The position numbers were made by a program, and so were the translations under genes. 64,000 nucleotides of DNA, taken from the NCBI RefSeq assembly GCF_030403435.1, contig NZ_JAUEPH010000001.1:124001-188000 (forward strand). The letters are read 5' to 3'. The stretch comes from Algoriphagus sediminis. GTDB lineage: Bacteria > Bacteroidota > Bacteroidia > Cytophagales > Cyclobacteriaceae. The notes beneath the pieces were generated by a model. It searched no databases, was not told where the DNA came from, and saw nothing but the letters and a program-made list of their open reading frames with translations. Positions 35,874 through 44,169 of the stretch are shown here, in pieces (within the stretch, counting starts at the first letter, position 1; each line of letters starts with the position of its first letter).

Positions 35874-36644
35874 ATGTTTTTCTACCTCTCCCAGTTTCTA
35901 AGTTTTCTGGCTATGCCCTTGACCATTATCATGATTTTGATAATTCTAGGTACATTCAAATTCAGAAAGAAATGGGGGAAAAGGATTCTCTCGATAGGAA
36001 TTGGTCTTTTGATTTTCTGTACCAACCCTTTCCTCGCCAACCAGGCACTATTGGCTTGGGAGCCTGATTACAAAGAATTTGAGGAGGTCCAGAACCATGA
36101 AATTGGTATTGTCTTGACCGGAGTGACCAACCTGAGCAAAACTGCTTATGACAGGACATTTTTTAATAAAGGTGCCGATCGGATTACCCATGCGCTCCAG
36201 CTCTATCGCCTTGGCAAGATCAAGAAAATCCTGATTACTGGAGGGCAAGGATTAAACCCGGTGAATCCACAAAGTGAGGCTGAACTACTTAAGCGATTTC
36301 TGGAAATGACTGGAGTTCCTAGTCAGGATATTCTAATTGAAGATCAAAGTAAAAACACCGCCCAAAATGCACAGTTTACCAGGGAGTTTTTGGAGCAAAA
36401 AGGAATTGACACATCGCAGGATTTTCTTCTAATCACCTCTGCTTTTCATATGTATCGGGCAAAAGGATGCTTTGAAAAGGTAGGTTTACAGACAGAAACA
36501 TTCCCTACTGACTATTACTCCTACGACCCCAAGTATGATATTCCAGCACTGTTTTTCCCCAGTGCAGATGCATTGACCTATTGGCATAAGTTAGTGAAGG
36601 AGTGGATTGGAATCACTGTTTATAAACTAGTGGGATATATATGA
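35874..36644 (+). CDS. DUF218 (YdcF/SanA/ElyC-like) membrane protein
   Basis: A 256-residue protein with two N-terminal transmembrane segments (SFLAMPLTIIMILIILGTF and ILSIGIGLLIFCTNPFLAN) and a DUF218 domain: GIVLTGVTN, RITHALQLYRLGKIKKILITGG, SEAELLKRFLEMTGVP, ILIEDQSKNTAQNAQF and LLITSAFHMYRAKGCFEKVGL. The C-terminal YWHKLVKEWIGITVYKLVG is typical of ElyC-like members, which affect envelope lipid-carrier metabolism in E. coli; the exact activity is unknown. The ATG at 35874 is chosen over a TTG seven codons upstream. It is divergent from the YdiJ-type gene. Confidence 0.85.
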   Translation: MFFYLSQFLSFLAMPLTIIMILIILGTFKFRKKWGKRILSIGIGLLIFCTNPFLANQALLAWEPDYKEFEEVQNHEIGIVLTGVTNLSKTAYDRTFFNKGADRITHALQLYRLGKIKKILITGGQGLNPVNPQSEAELLKRFLEMTGVPSQDILIEDQSKNTAQNAQFTREFLEQKGIDTSQDFLLITSAFHMYRAKGCFEKVGLQTETFPTDYYSYDPKYDIPALFFPSADALTYWHKLVKEWIGITVYKLVGYI

Positions 36645-36738
36645 TATTCAGAGTTAATTTTTGGTTTATAACCTATTGATTTTCAGTCATATATTTTGTA
36701 AATAGAGTTCTAGCGTTTTTTTCATTAATTCTTTTCTT

Positions 36739-37626
36739 ATGGATTTTTCAGCTATACTCAATCTGGTCATCGGCCTAATTTTCGTTTATTTTCTTTTGTC
36801 CTTAGCCTGCTCTACCGTTCAGGAGCTTATTGCGCAGTATCTGGACCTTAGAGCCAATAATCTTGAAAACTGGCTCAAAAGCGCCTTTAAAGAAAATAAG
36901 TTGGGCGAAAAGTTTCTGGAGCACAGGCTTATCGATGGTCTAACTCCTGCAGGAAGAAAAGCGAGCTATATTCCTTCCAAAGTGTTTTCAGGGGTTTTGC
37001 TCGACTTGGTTAATGATAAAGAAGAGCCCTATACGATAAACTCAATTAAGGACTCCATTAAAAACTCTGAACTTCCGGAAGACCTGAAGCGGCAATTACT
37101 TCAAACCATATCAGAAGCAGGTAATGGTCTGGAAGAACTAAGAAAAAATATTGAAGGCTGGTTTAATGATTGTATGACCAGAATAGCTGGTACTTATAAA
37201 AAGAAGGCGCAGATTTTTCTCATTATTATTTCCACGATTACCGTGGTTAGTTTCAATATTGACAGTATTCAAATCATTCAATATCTGTACAATCATCCTG
37301 CTGAATCCGAAGCACTGGCTAATACAATTTCAGAAAATATTGAGGATTTAAAGTTGGAACCTAGAGACTCGGTATACGAAAACTCTACCACGGAACAGAA
37401 GATCGAGTCAAATATCAAAGAATTGGAAAGAATTAAGGGAGAGATTGAGTCCGCAAAAATTCCATTTGGATGGGGAACAAATTCCGCTGTAGAAACAAAT
37501 CTCTTAAATAAAATCCTGGGCTTATTCTTATCAGTTGTCGCGGGAATAGTAGGAGCCCCATTCTGGTTTGACACGTTAAACAAGGTAGTAAATCTGAGAA
37601 GTGCAGGTTCCAAGCCAGAAAGCTAA
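36739..37626 (+). CDS. Unknown membrane protein with three hydrophobic segments
   Basis: A 295-residue protein I cannot assign with confidence. It has an N-terminal transmembrane segment (LVIGLIFVYFLLSLACSTVQELIAQYL), a long soluble part rich in charged helices, a central segment (FLIIISTITVVSFNI) and a C-terminal one ending in LFLSVVAGIVGAPFWFDTLNKVVNLR. The APFWFD...LNKVVNLR ending recurs in uncharacterised bacterial membrane proteins (recollection, not checked). It has its own 94-bp upstream region and converges on hipA with a four-base stop overlap. Its place beside the HipBA-helicase stretch makes it part of the accessory-looking region, with no visible functional link. Confidence 0.7.
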   Translation: MDFSAILNLVIGLIFVYFLLSLACSTVQELIAQYLDLRANNLENWLKSAFKENKLGEKFLEHRLIDGLTPAGRKASYIPSKVFSGVLLDLVNDKEEPYTINSIKDSIKNSELPEDLKRQLLQTISEAGNGLEELRKNIEGWFNDCMTRIAGTYKKKAQIFLIIISTITVVSFNIDSIQIIQYLYNHPAESEALANTISENIEDLKLEPRDSVYENSTTEQKIESNIKELERIKGEIESAKIPFGWGTNSAVETNLLNKILGLFLSVVAGIVGAPFWFDTLNKVVNLRSAGSKPES

Positions 37627-38924
37627 ACCAGATGTGCCTTTTGGATTTTTTTGGCCAAATCAGCGGAAACCCCTGTTTCCCCAGAAAATTCTTCCCATTT
37701 CAAAATCGCATCCTTTACTTTCTGTATGCTTTCTTTGGCCTTCTTAATATTCATTCTTCTGGCTACTTCCAAAAAATCGGAGTCTGTAATATGCTCCCTT
37801 TTCCCATTCACCTGAAGAGATTGGGAACTTACCCAAATACTTCCCGGCCGGTAGGCAAAGCAAATATCATAGGCCGGAGATAGCTTCCATTGCCCCGTTT
37901 TATCCATGAGAAATGCAAAGTTCTTAGTATGATCATCACAATTTCTAGATAGCACGTTAAAGACCATCCTTAAAAACATTTGTTCAGCTTCGGGATAACT
38001 AAGCTTAAGCATTCGCATGGTCTCAAAAACCTGTTCATAGCTGAAATAACCTACCTGATTGAAATCAAAATGCCTCAAACCACATAAACTTTGCATATGA
38101 ATTTTTTCACCTGATTCTGTCCTATCAAACCTTTTAGTCATAAAATGGGCTCTTCCATTTTCTTCCAAAAGGATAGATTCATTCATTTCAATCCCAGCCT
38201 CCAAAGCCATTAAATAATAGGCCATCTCAACTCGACCATAGCCTTCTGAAGTCCCAAACTGATGATCAGTTACCCCATCAAATTTGATGATCCAGTTCGA
38301 AAATCCTGATGGCGCTTTGACCTGTCCACTTTTGACCTCTCCTGTCTTAGGATTATAAGCGATTACCGCCTTTGCTCTAGCTCCTCCTGCAGAAGTTCCA
38401 ATCTTCAGAATATCGGCCAGTGCCTTTTCTTCCTGTTTTTCAAAATCTGCTTTAAAACCTTCTTTGGTATTTAAAATTTTATTGGCAACGCCAATGAGGC
38501 TATCTAACTCGAGAGAGCTGGCTCTGGTCGATTCTTTCCGCAAAGAGGGCTTTATTTCCAAAGCACCTACCCCGCGCTTACCGATAAAACACAATAGCTC
38601 AACCGGATTCAGGCTGTCACTAGGTCTTCCATTTTGAATTAACCAGGAATTGATGAGCTGATTTCCATACTTATCTGGAAGCATATCTGCCAGAAGGCCT
38701 GGCAGTCCTCGAAATGTGTCGTAAGGATCATTTCTCCTACTTCTGTTCTCAGGAAAGCTATAGACCTTTCTCCCAGCTGAAATAGGCATAGTCAGAGGGG
38801 CAATATCAAGTTTGGTCTTTAAGAAGCCAGAATCGTATTCAAAACTTGCAAGGCCTTGACTCTCATTCCAAAGAGCCGCTCCAACCAATTGATCCCATAA
38901 CCAGATTTCTGCAGCCACTACCAT
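37623..38924 (-). CDS. hipA: HipA-family serine/threonine kinase toxin
   Basis: A 433-residue HipA-like kinase. It has an N-terminal HipA_N domain (IWLWDQLVGAALWNE to about residue 100), the glycine/serine-rich loop KIGTSAGGARAKAVIAYN, the catalytic stretch NVLSRNCDDHTKNFAFLMD, with the Asp and Asn expected for phosphotransfer, and the metal-binding SPAYDICFAY. Classical HipA phosphorylates glutamyl-tRNA synthetase and induces growth arrest; targets of other HipA groups differ, so this substrate is unknown. Its ATG overlaps the end of the HTH partner gene by seven bases, so the antitoxin is made first. All catalytic residues I can check appear intact. Confidence 0.92.
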   Translation of the reverse strand: MVVAAEIWLWDQLVGAALWNESQGLASFEYDSGFLKTKLDIAPLTMPISAGRKVYSFPENRSRRNDPYDTFRGLPGLLADMLPDKYGNQLINSWLIQNGRPSDSLNPVELLCFIGKRGVGALEIKPSLRKESTRASSLELDSLIGVANKILNTKEGFKADFEKQEEKALADILKIGTSAGGARAKAVIAYNPKTGEVKSGQVKAPSGFSNWIIKFDGVTDHQFGTSEGYGRVEMAYYLMALEAGIEMNESILLEENGRAHFMTKRFDRTESGEKIHMQSLCGLRHFDFNQVGYFSYEQVFETMRMLKLSYPEAEQMFLRMVFNVLSRNCDDHTKNFAFLMDKTGQWKLSPAYDICFAYRPGSIWVSSQSLQVNGKREHITDSDFLEVARRMNIKKAKESIQKVKDAILKWEEFSGETGVSADLAKKIQKAHLV

Positions 38925-39253
38925 TCACTAGGCGGGTTTTCTGCAGCCATATCAGAGTTCCTAACCCGCTGCCGCTCTTGTTTCTTTTGGAGCTTGATGT
39001 ATTCTATGGGACTGATTTCTGGGATGACCTCAAAACCCTCCAACACCTGAAGTTCATCTAGAACTCTCAAAACCTGAATCAAAGTAATGAGGTTTACCTT
39101 TTCACCTCTTTCCAATAAACTCAATGTGGATCTGCTTATCCCTGCTTCAGAAGCAAGTGTCCCCTGAGTTTTGTTTTGGGCTACTCTTTTCTTTTTTACA
39201 AAGTCACCAATCATAGCCAAAATGGCTAAATCCGTATTTGAGGCAATATTCAT
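38918..39253 (-). CDS. hipB: HipB-like HTH antitoxin
   Basis: A 111-residue protein with a Cro/CI-type HTH in residues 16-80 (MIGDFVKKKRVAQNKTQGTL, ASEAGISRSTLSLLERGEKV, NLITLIQVLRVLDELQVLE) and a basic, Gln/Arg-rich tail (LQKKQERQRVRNSDMAAENP) likely to contact the toxin. It should neutralise HipA and repress its own promoter. The ATG at 39253 is used; the upstream in-frame TTG lies in the -7 promoter element. Four operator-like 16-bp sites surround the promoter (39254-39386). Confidence 0.9.
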   Translation of the reverse strand: MNIASNTDLAILAMIGDFVKKKRVAQNKTQGTLASEAGISRSTLSLLERGEKVNLITLIQVLRVLDELQVLEGFEVIPEISPIEYIKLQKKQERQRVRNSDMAAENPPSEW

Positions 39254-39269
39254 GACTGATATTTCATGC
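39254..39269 (-). promoter_or_regulatory. HipB operator copy O1
   Basis: On the minus strand GCATGAAATATCAGTC, 14 of 16 identical to the best copy at 39330. It lies between the predicted transcription start and the hipB ATG, ending one base before the start codon. Confidence 0.6.
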
Positions 39270-39277
39270 TTTAAACC

Positions 39278-39308
39278 CAAAAATACAATTTAATGAATGA
39301 ATTATCAA
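39278..39308 (-). promoter_or_regulatory. hipBA promoter: TTG-N20-TATTTTTG
   Basis: On the minus strand a TTG (39308-39306) and an exact TAnnTTTG element (39285-39278) are separated by 20 bp, a good Bacteroidota-type promoter. Transcription would start near 39271, 18 nt before the hipB ATG. Operator O2 covers the -33 element and O1 the start of the transcript. Confidence 0.6.
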
Positions 39309-39310
39309 TC
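39295..39310 (+). promoter_or_regulatory. HipB operator copy O2
   Basis: GAATGAATTATCAATC, 14 of 16 identical to the copy at 39330. It overlaps the -33 element of the hipBA promoter. Its centre is 41 bp from that of O1. Confidence 0.6.
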
Positions 39311-39329
39311 TTTTTTAAGATAATTATTC

Positions 39330-39345
39330 GAATGAAATATCATTC
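39330..39345 (+). promoter_or_regulatory. HipB operator copy O3 (best palindrome)
   Basis: GAATGAAATATCATTC, with perfect half-sites GAATGA and TCATTC around AATA, fitting a dimeric HTH antitoxin. Its centre is 35 bp from that of O2. Confidence 0.65.
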
Positions 39346-39370
39346 ATTAAACTTAATATAAGATTATAAT

Positions 39371-39386
39371 GTATGATATTTCATTC
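39371..39386 (-). promoter_or_regulatory. HipB operator copy O4
   Basis: On the minus strand GAATGAAATATCATAC, 15 of 16 identical to O3. It ends 4 bp from the stop codon of the helicase gene, its centre 41 bp from that of O3. Confidence 0.6.
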
Positions 39387-39390
39387 AATT

Positions 39391-42300
39391 TTAAAATAAA
39401 ATCTCTCGACTCCACCTGATTTCAAACGGCCAGCCTTTTTGTTCAAGTAATATGGGGTGGTAAGCTAAAGCTGCTTTGGCGGAAGATGCATTAAAAAATC
39501 GCTGATCATCAGTCAAAATCGCCCTTGGCGCTTGACCGATATTTTCTTCAATGAGGTCCATTAAGGCACTAGGAATTCTTTCAGACATATATTTCTCTCT
39601 TTCCAACAAATATTGTTTCAAGGTCTTAAAGCTATTTCGAGAAGAGCTTTCAAAGAGAGGGACAGGTATATCCGGAGATTGACTTTGTTCTTTTACAAAG
39701 GTCAAATATTCTTTAAGCAATTTTAGACCTGGATTTTCTAAAAGCTTTGGACGAAAGTCCTCTGCTTCAAGACTACTAATCACATGCATTTTCTTCCTGG
39801 CCCGGCTAATGGCTACATTCAAGCGATTTACTCCACCTTTCTTGGATAGTAATCCGAAATTAGTGCTCAGCTTTCCATCTCGATTTCTGGCATACCCCAG
39901 GCAAAGCACGACCTCATCAAACTCATCTCCCTGAACATTTTCAATATTTCTGACTTTCACATTCGCTTGCCCTAGACCACTTTGCCAAAGCAAATCTGAA
40001 ATCAATTCCATCTGAAAGAAATTACCGGTCACCACACCAATGCTAATTTCAGGGTTCTCTTTCAAAATTTCAGAAACCTTGTTGACAGCCTCCTCGGCAT
40101 CGGTGCGATTCCTTTGTTCAGACCAAACCCCTTCTGTTTTAGTCCAGGAAAATGCAGATTCATTCTCTAAAACGGTGGGTAAATCCGGAAGGCATTGCAG
40201 CTGATTTCCATAAAAATTAGCATTAGAAAAATGGATAAGTGCTGGGTGCGCCGACCTATAATGCCCCTTCAATCTCACATAATCAAAATATCCTCTCCCT
40301 AATTCTAAAAGAGATTCTGCCTCGTATTCCAATCCATCCCCCTCATCATCCCATGTGCTTTGATAAAAACTCGAAGGGGGAAGCTGCATGGTGTCACCCG
40401 CAATCACTACTTGTTTCCCTCTAAGCAAAGCTGGCAATCCCCTCTCCACAGGACATTGAGACGCTTCGTCAAAAATCACTAAATCAAATTCTTGCTTACT
40501 GGAAAATAGGGCAGAAACAGTTTCCGGACTCGCCATCCAACAAGGCACTAACCTGAATATCTCATCGGAAAAGCTTTCCACCAGTTTTCTGATCGGCCAG
40601 CGTCTTCGCTTTTTATTCACTTCATGAAATAGGTCCCTGTAAGTGGTGCGATTTCCAAGTCGGTTATACTCCAAATTCTTACACACCCCTTCCCTTAGCC
40701 TCAAAAGTCCGATATGATTTCCAAGCTCTCGTTTTTTGAGAATCGCAGACTTAAGCTCATCTATCTCATGCCCAAGCTTTATCGAACCTGCTTCTTTTAA
40801 AACCGGATCCTTTTCTTCTAATGCATCAATCCATTGTAACCTCCACTCTATCCAAAAGACTTCAAGTAAGTCTTTTAACTCACGGGTGCTTCTATTTTTA
40901 TATAGCAGAAAACCTAACTCCTTTTTATTCCATTTTGAGAGAAAAACATCAAAGGAATGAAGATCACCTAGCTCCTGGTCAATATTTCTATCCGCTACCT
41001 TTTTTCCACCTATTGCAACTTGACGGATTTGATCATCTGTAAAAAATACCCGCAGCCTATCTACCCAATTTTGTATTTCCTTACCCATTATTTCAACCCT
41101 TCTAATGGACTCTAAACCTTCCTCATCACTGAAATCAAATCCAAATTCATCCTTCCAATCTATTGCTTCCCAATCCTCAATCCATTCAAATACCTTCTTA
41201 AAACCTGTTTCATTTTTTACAACATCTTGTAAATGGATGCCTTCGGCCTCCGCCAATGGGATTTTTCTAAACTCGATGTACTTATTTTGTAAGAAATTAA
41301 AACTTTCAACTGCCAGCCTGAGGTTTGAAATAGAATATGAAATTGAGTTTGAGCCCAGCCATTTTTTAAAACCTTTCAGCCTTCCCTTTTGAAAAATCCA
41401 GGCAAACCATCCGAATGAAGAAGAAATAATCTTTTGAGCAGAGGCAAATTCTGATTCTATTTCTTCCCAATCTGAAGGAAAGTTCAGGTTCATTTCATCC
41501 AGCTTAGCTTTGGTGTTAAACCCAAACCTAAGCAACTGAGAAAGCTCTGATTTATCATTTCTGCCAGACAGAATTCTTTGAACCACCTTCTTTTTTGATA
41601 ATTGATCAAAAGCCTTCAATAAATCCGAAAATCGATCAACTGGGCGATCGAATTCTAAAATCAGATTGAGCAAGTCACTTCTTTGATCAGAAATCCCATT
41701 TTTATCCTTATAAAATAATTCCATTTCCTTAAGAAGGCTCTTAAGGCTTTCCAACTCCAACCTGTTTAGATGGCTTGTTGACCTCCTTTCAGTCCAAAAT
41801 CCATCTTTAAACTTTTCCTGATAGGAATAAAAAATCTTAAACTCTTTTTCGAAGTTTAAGGCCTCCTGATAGCTCATCTTTAATGAACCAAGATCCAAGC
41901 CTTCACCACTTTTCTGGCCTGAACTTAGATAAAGCTCCTTGATGCTAAGTCCACAGGATTCATGATCAAACAAAGCAGATCTCAATTCTTCAAACTTCCC
42001 AGATAACCTTGATATGGTTCTGGACAATATCGAAGCCTCCCTCTCCAAGACCACTGAGTCTAATCCTCGATTCTCATCCTCATATGTCTCTATGGAATCA
42101 ATCTGATCTTTAATCTGCTCAAAGAAAGCTTTTTGATCTGTTCGGTAATCGTGAACCAGAGCTAAAAATTTACCGTAGCCCAAAGAAGAAAGTCTCTCAT
42201 GTACCACATCCAGAGCAGCCCTTTTTTGGGAAACCAAAAGGACTTTTTTCCCACTTGCTGTGTAGTCTGAGATTAGGTTAGCAATCAATTGGGATTTGCC

Positions 42301-43236
42301 TGTGCCTGGGGGACCTTCTATCACGGCATTATTTCCTGCCCGCACTTTTAAGAAAACCTCCTCCTGAGAAGAGTCCATGGCAAATGCAGGGAAACGATCC
42401 TCTTCTCTTGGTTGAGTTATTTCGGCTTCTATTTTGAATTTTTCCTCTAGGAAAGACTCTAAACTTCTTGAATTTGAACCTCGGTCAAACTCCTCGTATT
42501 CTCTAAACAGGAAGCTATTCTTCTGCTCAAATAATCCTAATAAAGAATAAGACTTTAACTCCAGAATCCCTTCCTTGAATTTTGCCAAGTCAATACTTTT
42601 TTGACTTTCTGGAAAAGAATCAATCTTGTCTTCAAATAGAGATGAGCTGACTTTAATCGAAAAATGATTTTGGATGAGTTTATTTAAGCTCACTCTAAAC
42701 TGCACTGCATCTCTAGGTAACTCCGAAAGCTTTGCATCTAGCTCTTCCGTATCAATACTCACTTGATAAGCTTTGCTGTAGGCAAGGAGGAATGCAGGAT
42801 TAAAAAAGAAATCATTTTCAGGTTTTAATTGCCATTTCTGATTCTGGAGAAAAATCCTGCAGGATTGAAAAATTAGAGGCCCTCTGACCACTTGACCATT
42901 AAGAAGGCACCCTTCTACAAAGTATAGACCAATCGCAAGACTTTGATTACCTGTTTCCTGTTCGATCAGATCACCTCTAAATTTTAGCCTGGAAAGCTTT
43001 TTTGATAATAGGTTTGTTTGAGATTGTCGGGGATCAGATTCAGGAAGAATAACGAAAGCCGATTTTCTCTCCATCGGCTTCTTTATGATTTCAAAGCTTG
43101 ACTCCCCGTTAAGAAAGTCAAAGTCTTTGATGTCGACCATTCCAGAACCTTCCAATTTTGCCAGATAAATGGATTTGTTTCTAGAAGACAAATCCACCAG
43201 GCGGTTCAGGTAGGTCTGAAATATGGATTTCTGCAT
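39391..43236 (-). CDS. Large SF1 (Upf1-like) helicase / AAA domain protein
   Basis: A 1281-residue protein. The N terminus (TYLNRLVDLSSRNKSIYLAKL) is like the leading region of DUF4011-type helicases. ATPase motifs: Walker A VIEGPPGTGKSQLIANLI (about residue 310), motif Ia LLVSQKRAALDVVHERL, Walker B LVIFDEASQCPVERGLPAL, motif III VVIAGDTMQLPPSSF, motif IV KGHYRSAHPALI and motif VI VNRLNVAISRARKKMHVIS. Some 600 residues of helical insert separate motifs Ia and II. The usual C-terminal nuclease of long relatives is not recognisable in the last 100 residues. Its start follows the SDR stop without a gap (TAAATG), and hipBA lies downstream on the same strand. A defence or RNA/DNA-repair role is possible but unproven. 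Confidence 0.85.
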   Translation of the reverse strand: MQKSIFQTYLNRLVDLSSRNKSIYLAKLEGSGMVDIKDFDFLNGESSFEIIKKPMERKSAFVILPESDPRQSQTNLLSKKLSRLKFRGDLIEQETGNQSLAIGLYFVEGCLLNGQVVRGPLIFQSCRIFLQNQKWQLKPENDFFFNPAFLLAYSKAYQVSIDTEELDAKLSELPRDAVQFRVSLNKLIQNHFSIKVSSSLFEDKIDSFPESQKSIDLAKFKEGILELKSYSLLGLFEQKNSFLFREYEEFDRGSNSRSLESFLEEKFKIEAEITQPREEDRFPAFAMDSSQEEVFLKVRAGNNAVIEGPPGTGKSQLIANLISDYTASGKKVLLVSQKRAALDVVHERLSSLGYGKFLALVHDYRTDQKAFFEQIKDQIDSIETYEDENRGLDSVVLEREASILSRTISRLSGKFEELRSALFDHESCGLSIKELYLSSGQKSGEGLDLGSLKMSYQEALNFEKEFKIFYSYQEKFKDGFWTERRSTSHLNRLELESLKSLLKEMELFYKDKNGISDQRSDLLNLILEFDRPVDRFSDLLKAFDQLSKKKVVQRILSGRNDKSELSQLLRFGFNTKAKLDEMNLNFPSDWEEIESEFASAQKIISSSFGWFAWIFQKGRLKGFKKWLGSNSISYSISNLRLAVESFNFLQNKYIEFRKIPLAEAEGIHLQDVVKNETGFKKVFEWIEDWEAIDWKDEFGFDFSDEEGLESIRRVEIMGKEIQNWVDRLRVFFTDDQIRQVAIGGKKVADRNIDQELGDLHSFDVFLSKWNKKELGFLLYKNRSTRELKDLLEVFWIEWRLQWIDALEEKDPVLKEAGSIKLGHEIDELKSAILKKRELGNHIGLLRLREGVCKNLEYNRLGNRTTYRDLFHEVNKKRRRWPIRKLVESFSDEIFRLVPCWMASPETVSALFSSKQEFDLVIFDEASQCPVERGLPALLRGKQVVIAGDTMQLPPSSFYQSTWDDEGDGLEYEAESLLELGRGYFDYVRLKGHYRSAHPALIHFSNANFYGNQLQCLPDLPTVLENESAFSWTKTEGVWSEQRNRTDAEEAVNKVSEILKENPEISIGVVTGNFFQMELISDLLWQSGLGQANVKVRNIENVQGDEFDEVVLCLGYARNRDGKLSTNFGLLSKKGGVNRLNVAISRARKKMHVISSLEAEDFRPKLLENPGLKLLKEYLTFVKEQSQSPDIPVPLFESSSRNSFKTLKQYLLEREKYMSERIPSALMDLIEENIGQAPRAILTDDQRFFNASSAKAALAYHPILLEQKGWPFEIRWSREILF

Positions 43237-44058
43237 TTATTTTAATGGGGAGTCTGCTTCTTTGGCCATAACTTTATAAACCATCCCATCCATAAAGCCT
43301 GGCATCCACTTATTCAGAAAAACAGCCAGTTTACCTTGAGATGTCAAAACCAAATCTCTTTTTCTTTTTTGGGTAGCTTTCATCAAAGCGGTGGCTACTT
43401 CCTCCGAGGTCATCATTTTAGACTCATCACGTGGAGATTCTCCTTGGGACTTTCCTTCTGCATTCAAAGCACTGTTCCTGATATTGGAAGACGTAAAACC
43501 AGGAGCTACTACCAAAACATGTACACCACGTTTCATAACCTCGGTTCTGAGGGATTCAAAAAAACCGTTCATCGCATATTTGCTGGCTGTATAGGCGGTT
43601 CTAGCCGGTGTCCCGCGATAACCGTTTATTGAAGACACCCCAATTATCGATCCCTTGTTCTCCAAAATGGAAGGCAGGCAATATTTAGTGGCATACACAG
43701 TCCCCCAAAAATTGGTATCCATCACTTTGTGAAACACTGACAGATCCATCTCCTCGAATAGGGCTCGCATAGAAATTCCTGCATTATTGATAAGGATATC
43801 TATTCCACCATATTTTTCGATAGCCGCCTCAGCCATTTTCTTATTGTCTTCTTCAGATGAAGCATCTGCTAAAACAGCCAAATTTTCGAAGCCTTTCTGA
43901 GCTAACCTTTCTGAACTCTTATTTAATTTTTCTGAATTCCTACCAGTGATTACTAGCCTCGCCCCTGCTTGTCCAAATACATCAGTGCAAGCTTCTCCTA
44001 TTCCCGAAGTTGCCCCGGTAATCACTACTACTTTATCCTTGAAATGTGCTGAGCTCAT
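43237..44058 (-). CDS. Short-chain dehydrogenase/reductase
   Basis: A 273-residue classical SDR with the cofactor motif VVVITGATSGIGEAC, NNAGIS, the catalytic serine in IIGVSSINGYRG and the YxxxK pair in YTASKYAMNG. The residue after the second strand (VITGRNSEKL) suggests NADP(H). Substrate unknown; the family includes DHRS7B-like enzymes with similar spacing. The start at 44058 (MSSAHFKDKVVVITG) is preferred to an upstream TTG. The helicase start codon follows its stop directly, so the two share a transcript. Confidence 0.9.
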   Translation of the reverse strand: MSSAHFKDKVVVITGATSGIGEACTDVFGQAGARLVITGRNSEKLNKSSERLAQKGFENLAVLADASSEEDNKKMAEAAIEKYGGIDILINNAGISMRALFEEMDLSVFHKVMDTNFWGTVYATKYCLPSILENKGSIIGVSSINGYRGTPARTAYTASKYAMNGFFESLRTEVMKRGVHVLVVAPGFTSSNIRNSALNAEGKSQGESPRDESKMMTSEEVATALMKATQKRKRDLVLTSQGKLAVFLNKWMPGFMDGMVYKVMAKEADSPLK

Positions 44059-44065
44059 ATGTGAC

Positions 44066-44073
44066 CAAAGATA
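44066..44073 (-). promoter_or_regulatory. Candidate -7 element for the SDR-helicase unit (TATCTTTG)
   Basis: Exact TAnnTTTG on the minus strand only 7 bp before the SDR ATG; transcription would begin at or beside the start codon. No -33 partner was seen. Confidence 0.35.
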
Positions 44074-44132
44074 GGGAAATGACAGAATTTGGAAGGACTT
44101 ATCCCTGTGCAAAAGATAATTGTCCTTGTGGA

Positions 44133-44164
44133 TTGATCTGTCTAATTCATTTTCCCTAATTTTG
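44133..44164 (+). promoter_or_regulatory. Candidate rlmD promoter: TTG-N21-TAATTTTG
   Basis: TTG at 44133-44135 and an exact TAnnTTTG element at 44157-44164 separated by 21 bp. The predicted start near 44171 coincides with the first ATG (44170), implying either a leaderless message or use of the ATG at 44182. Confidence 0.45.
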
Positions 44165-44169
44165 CGGCC

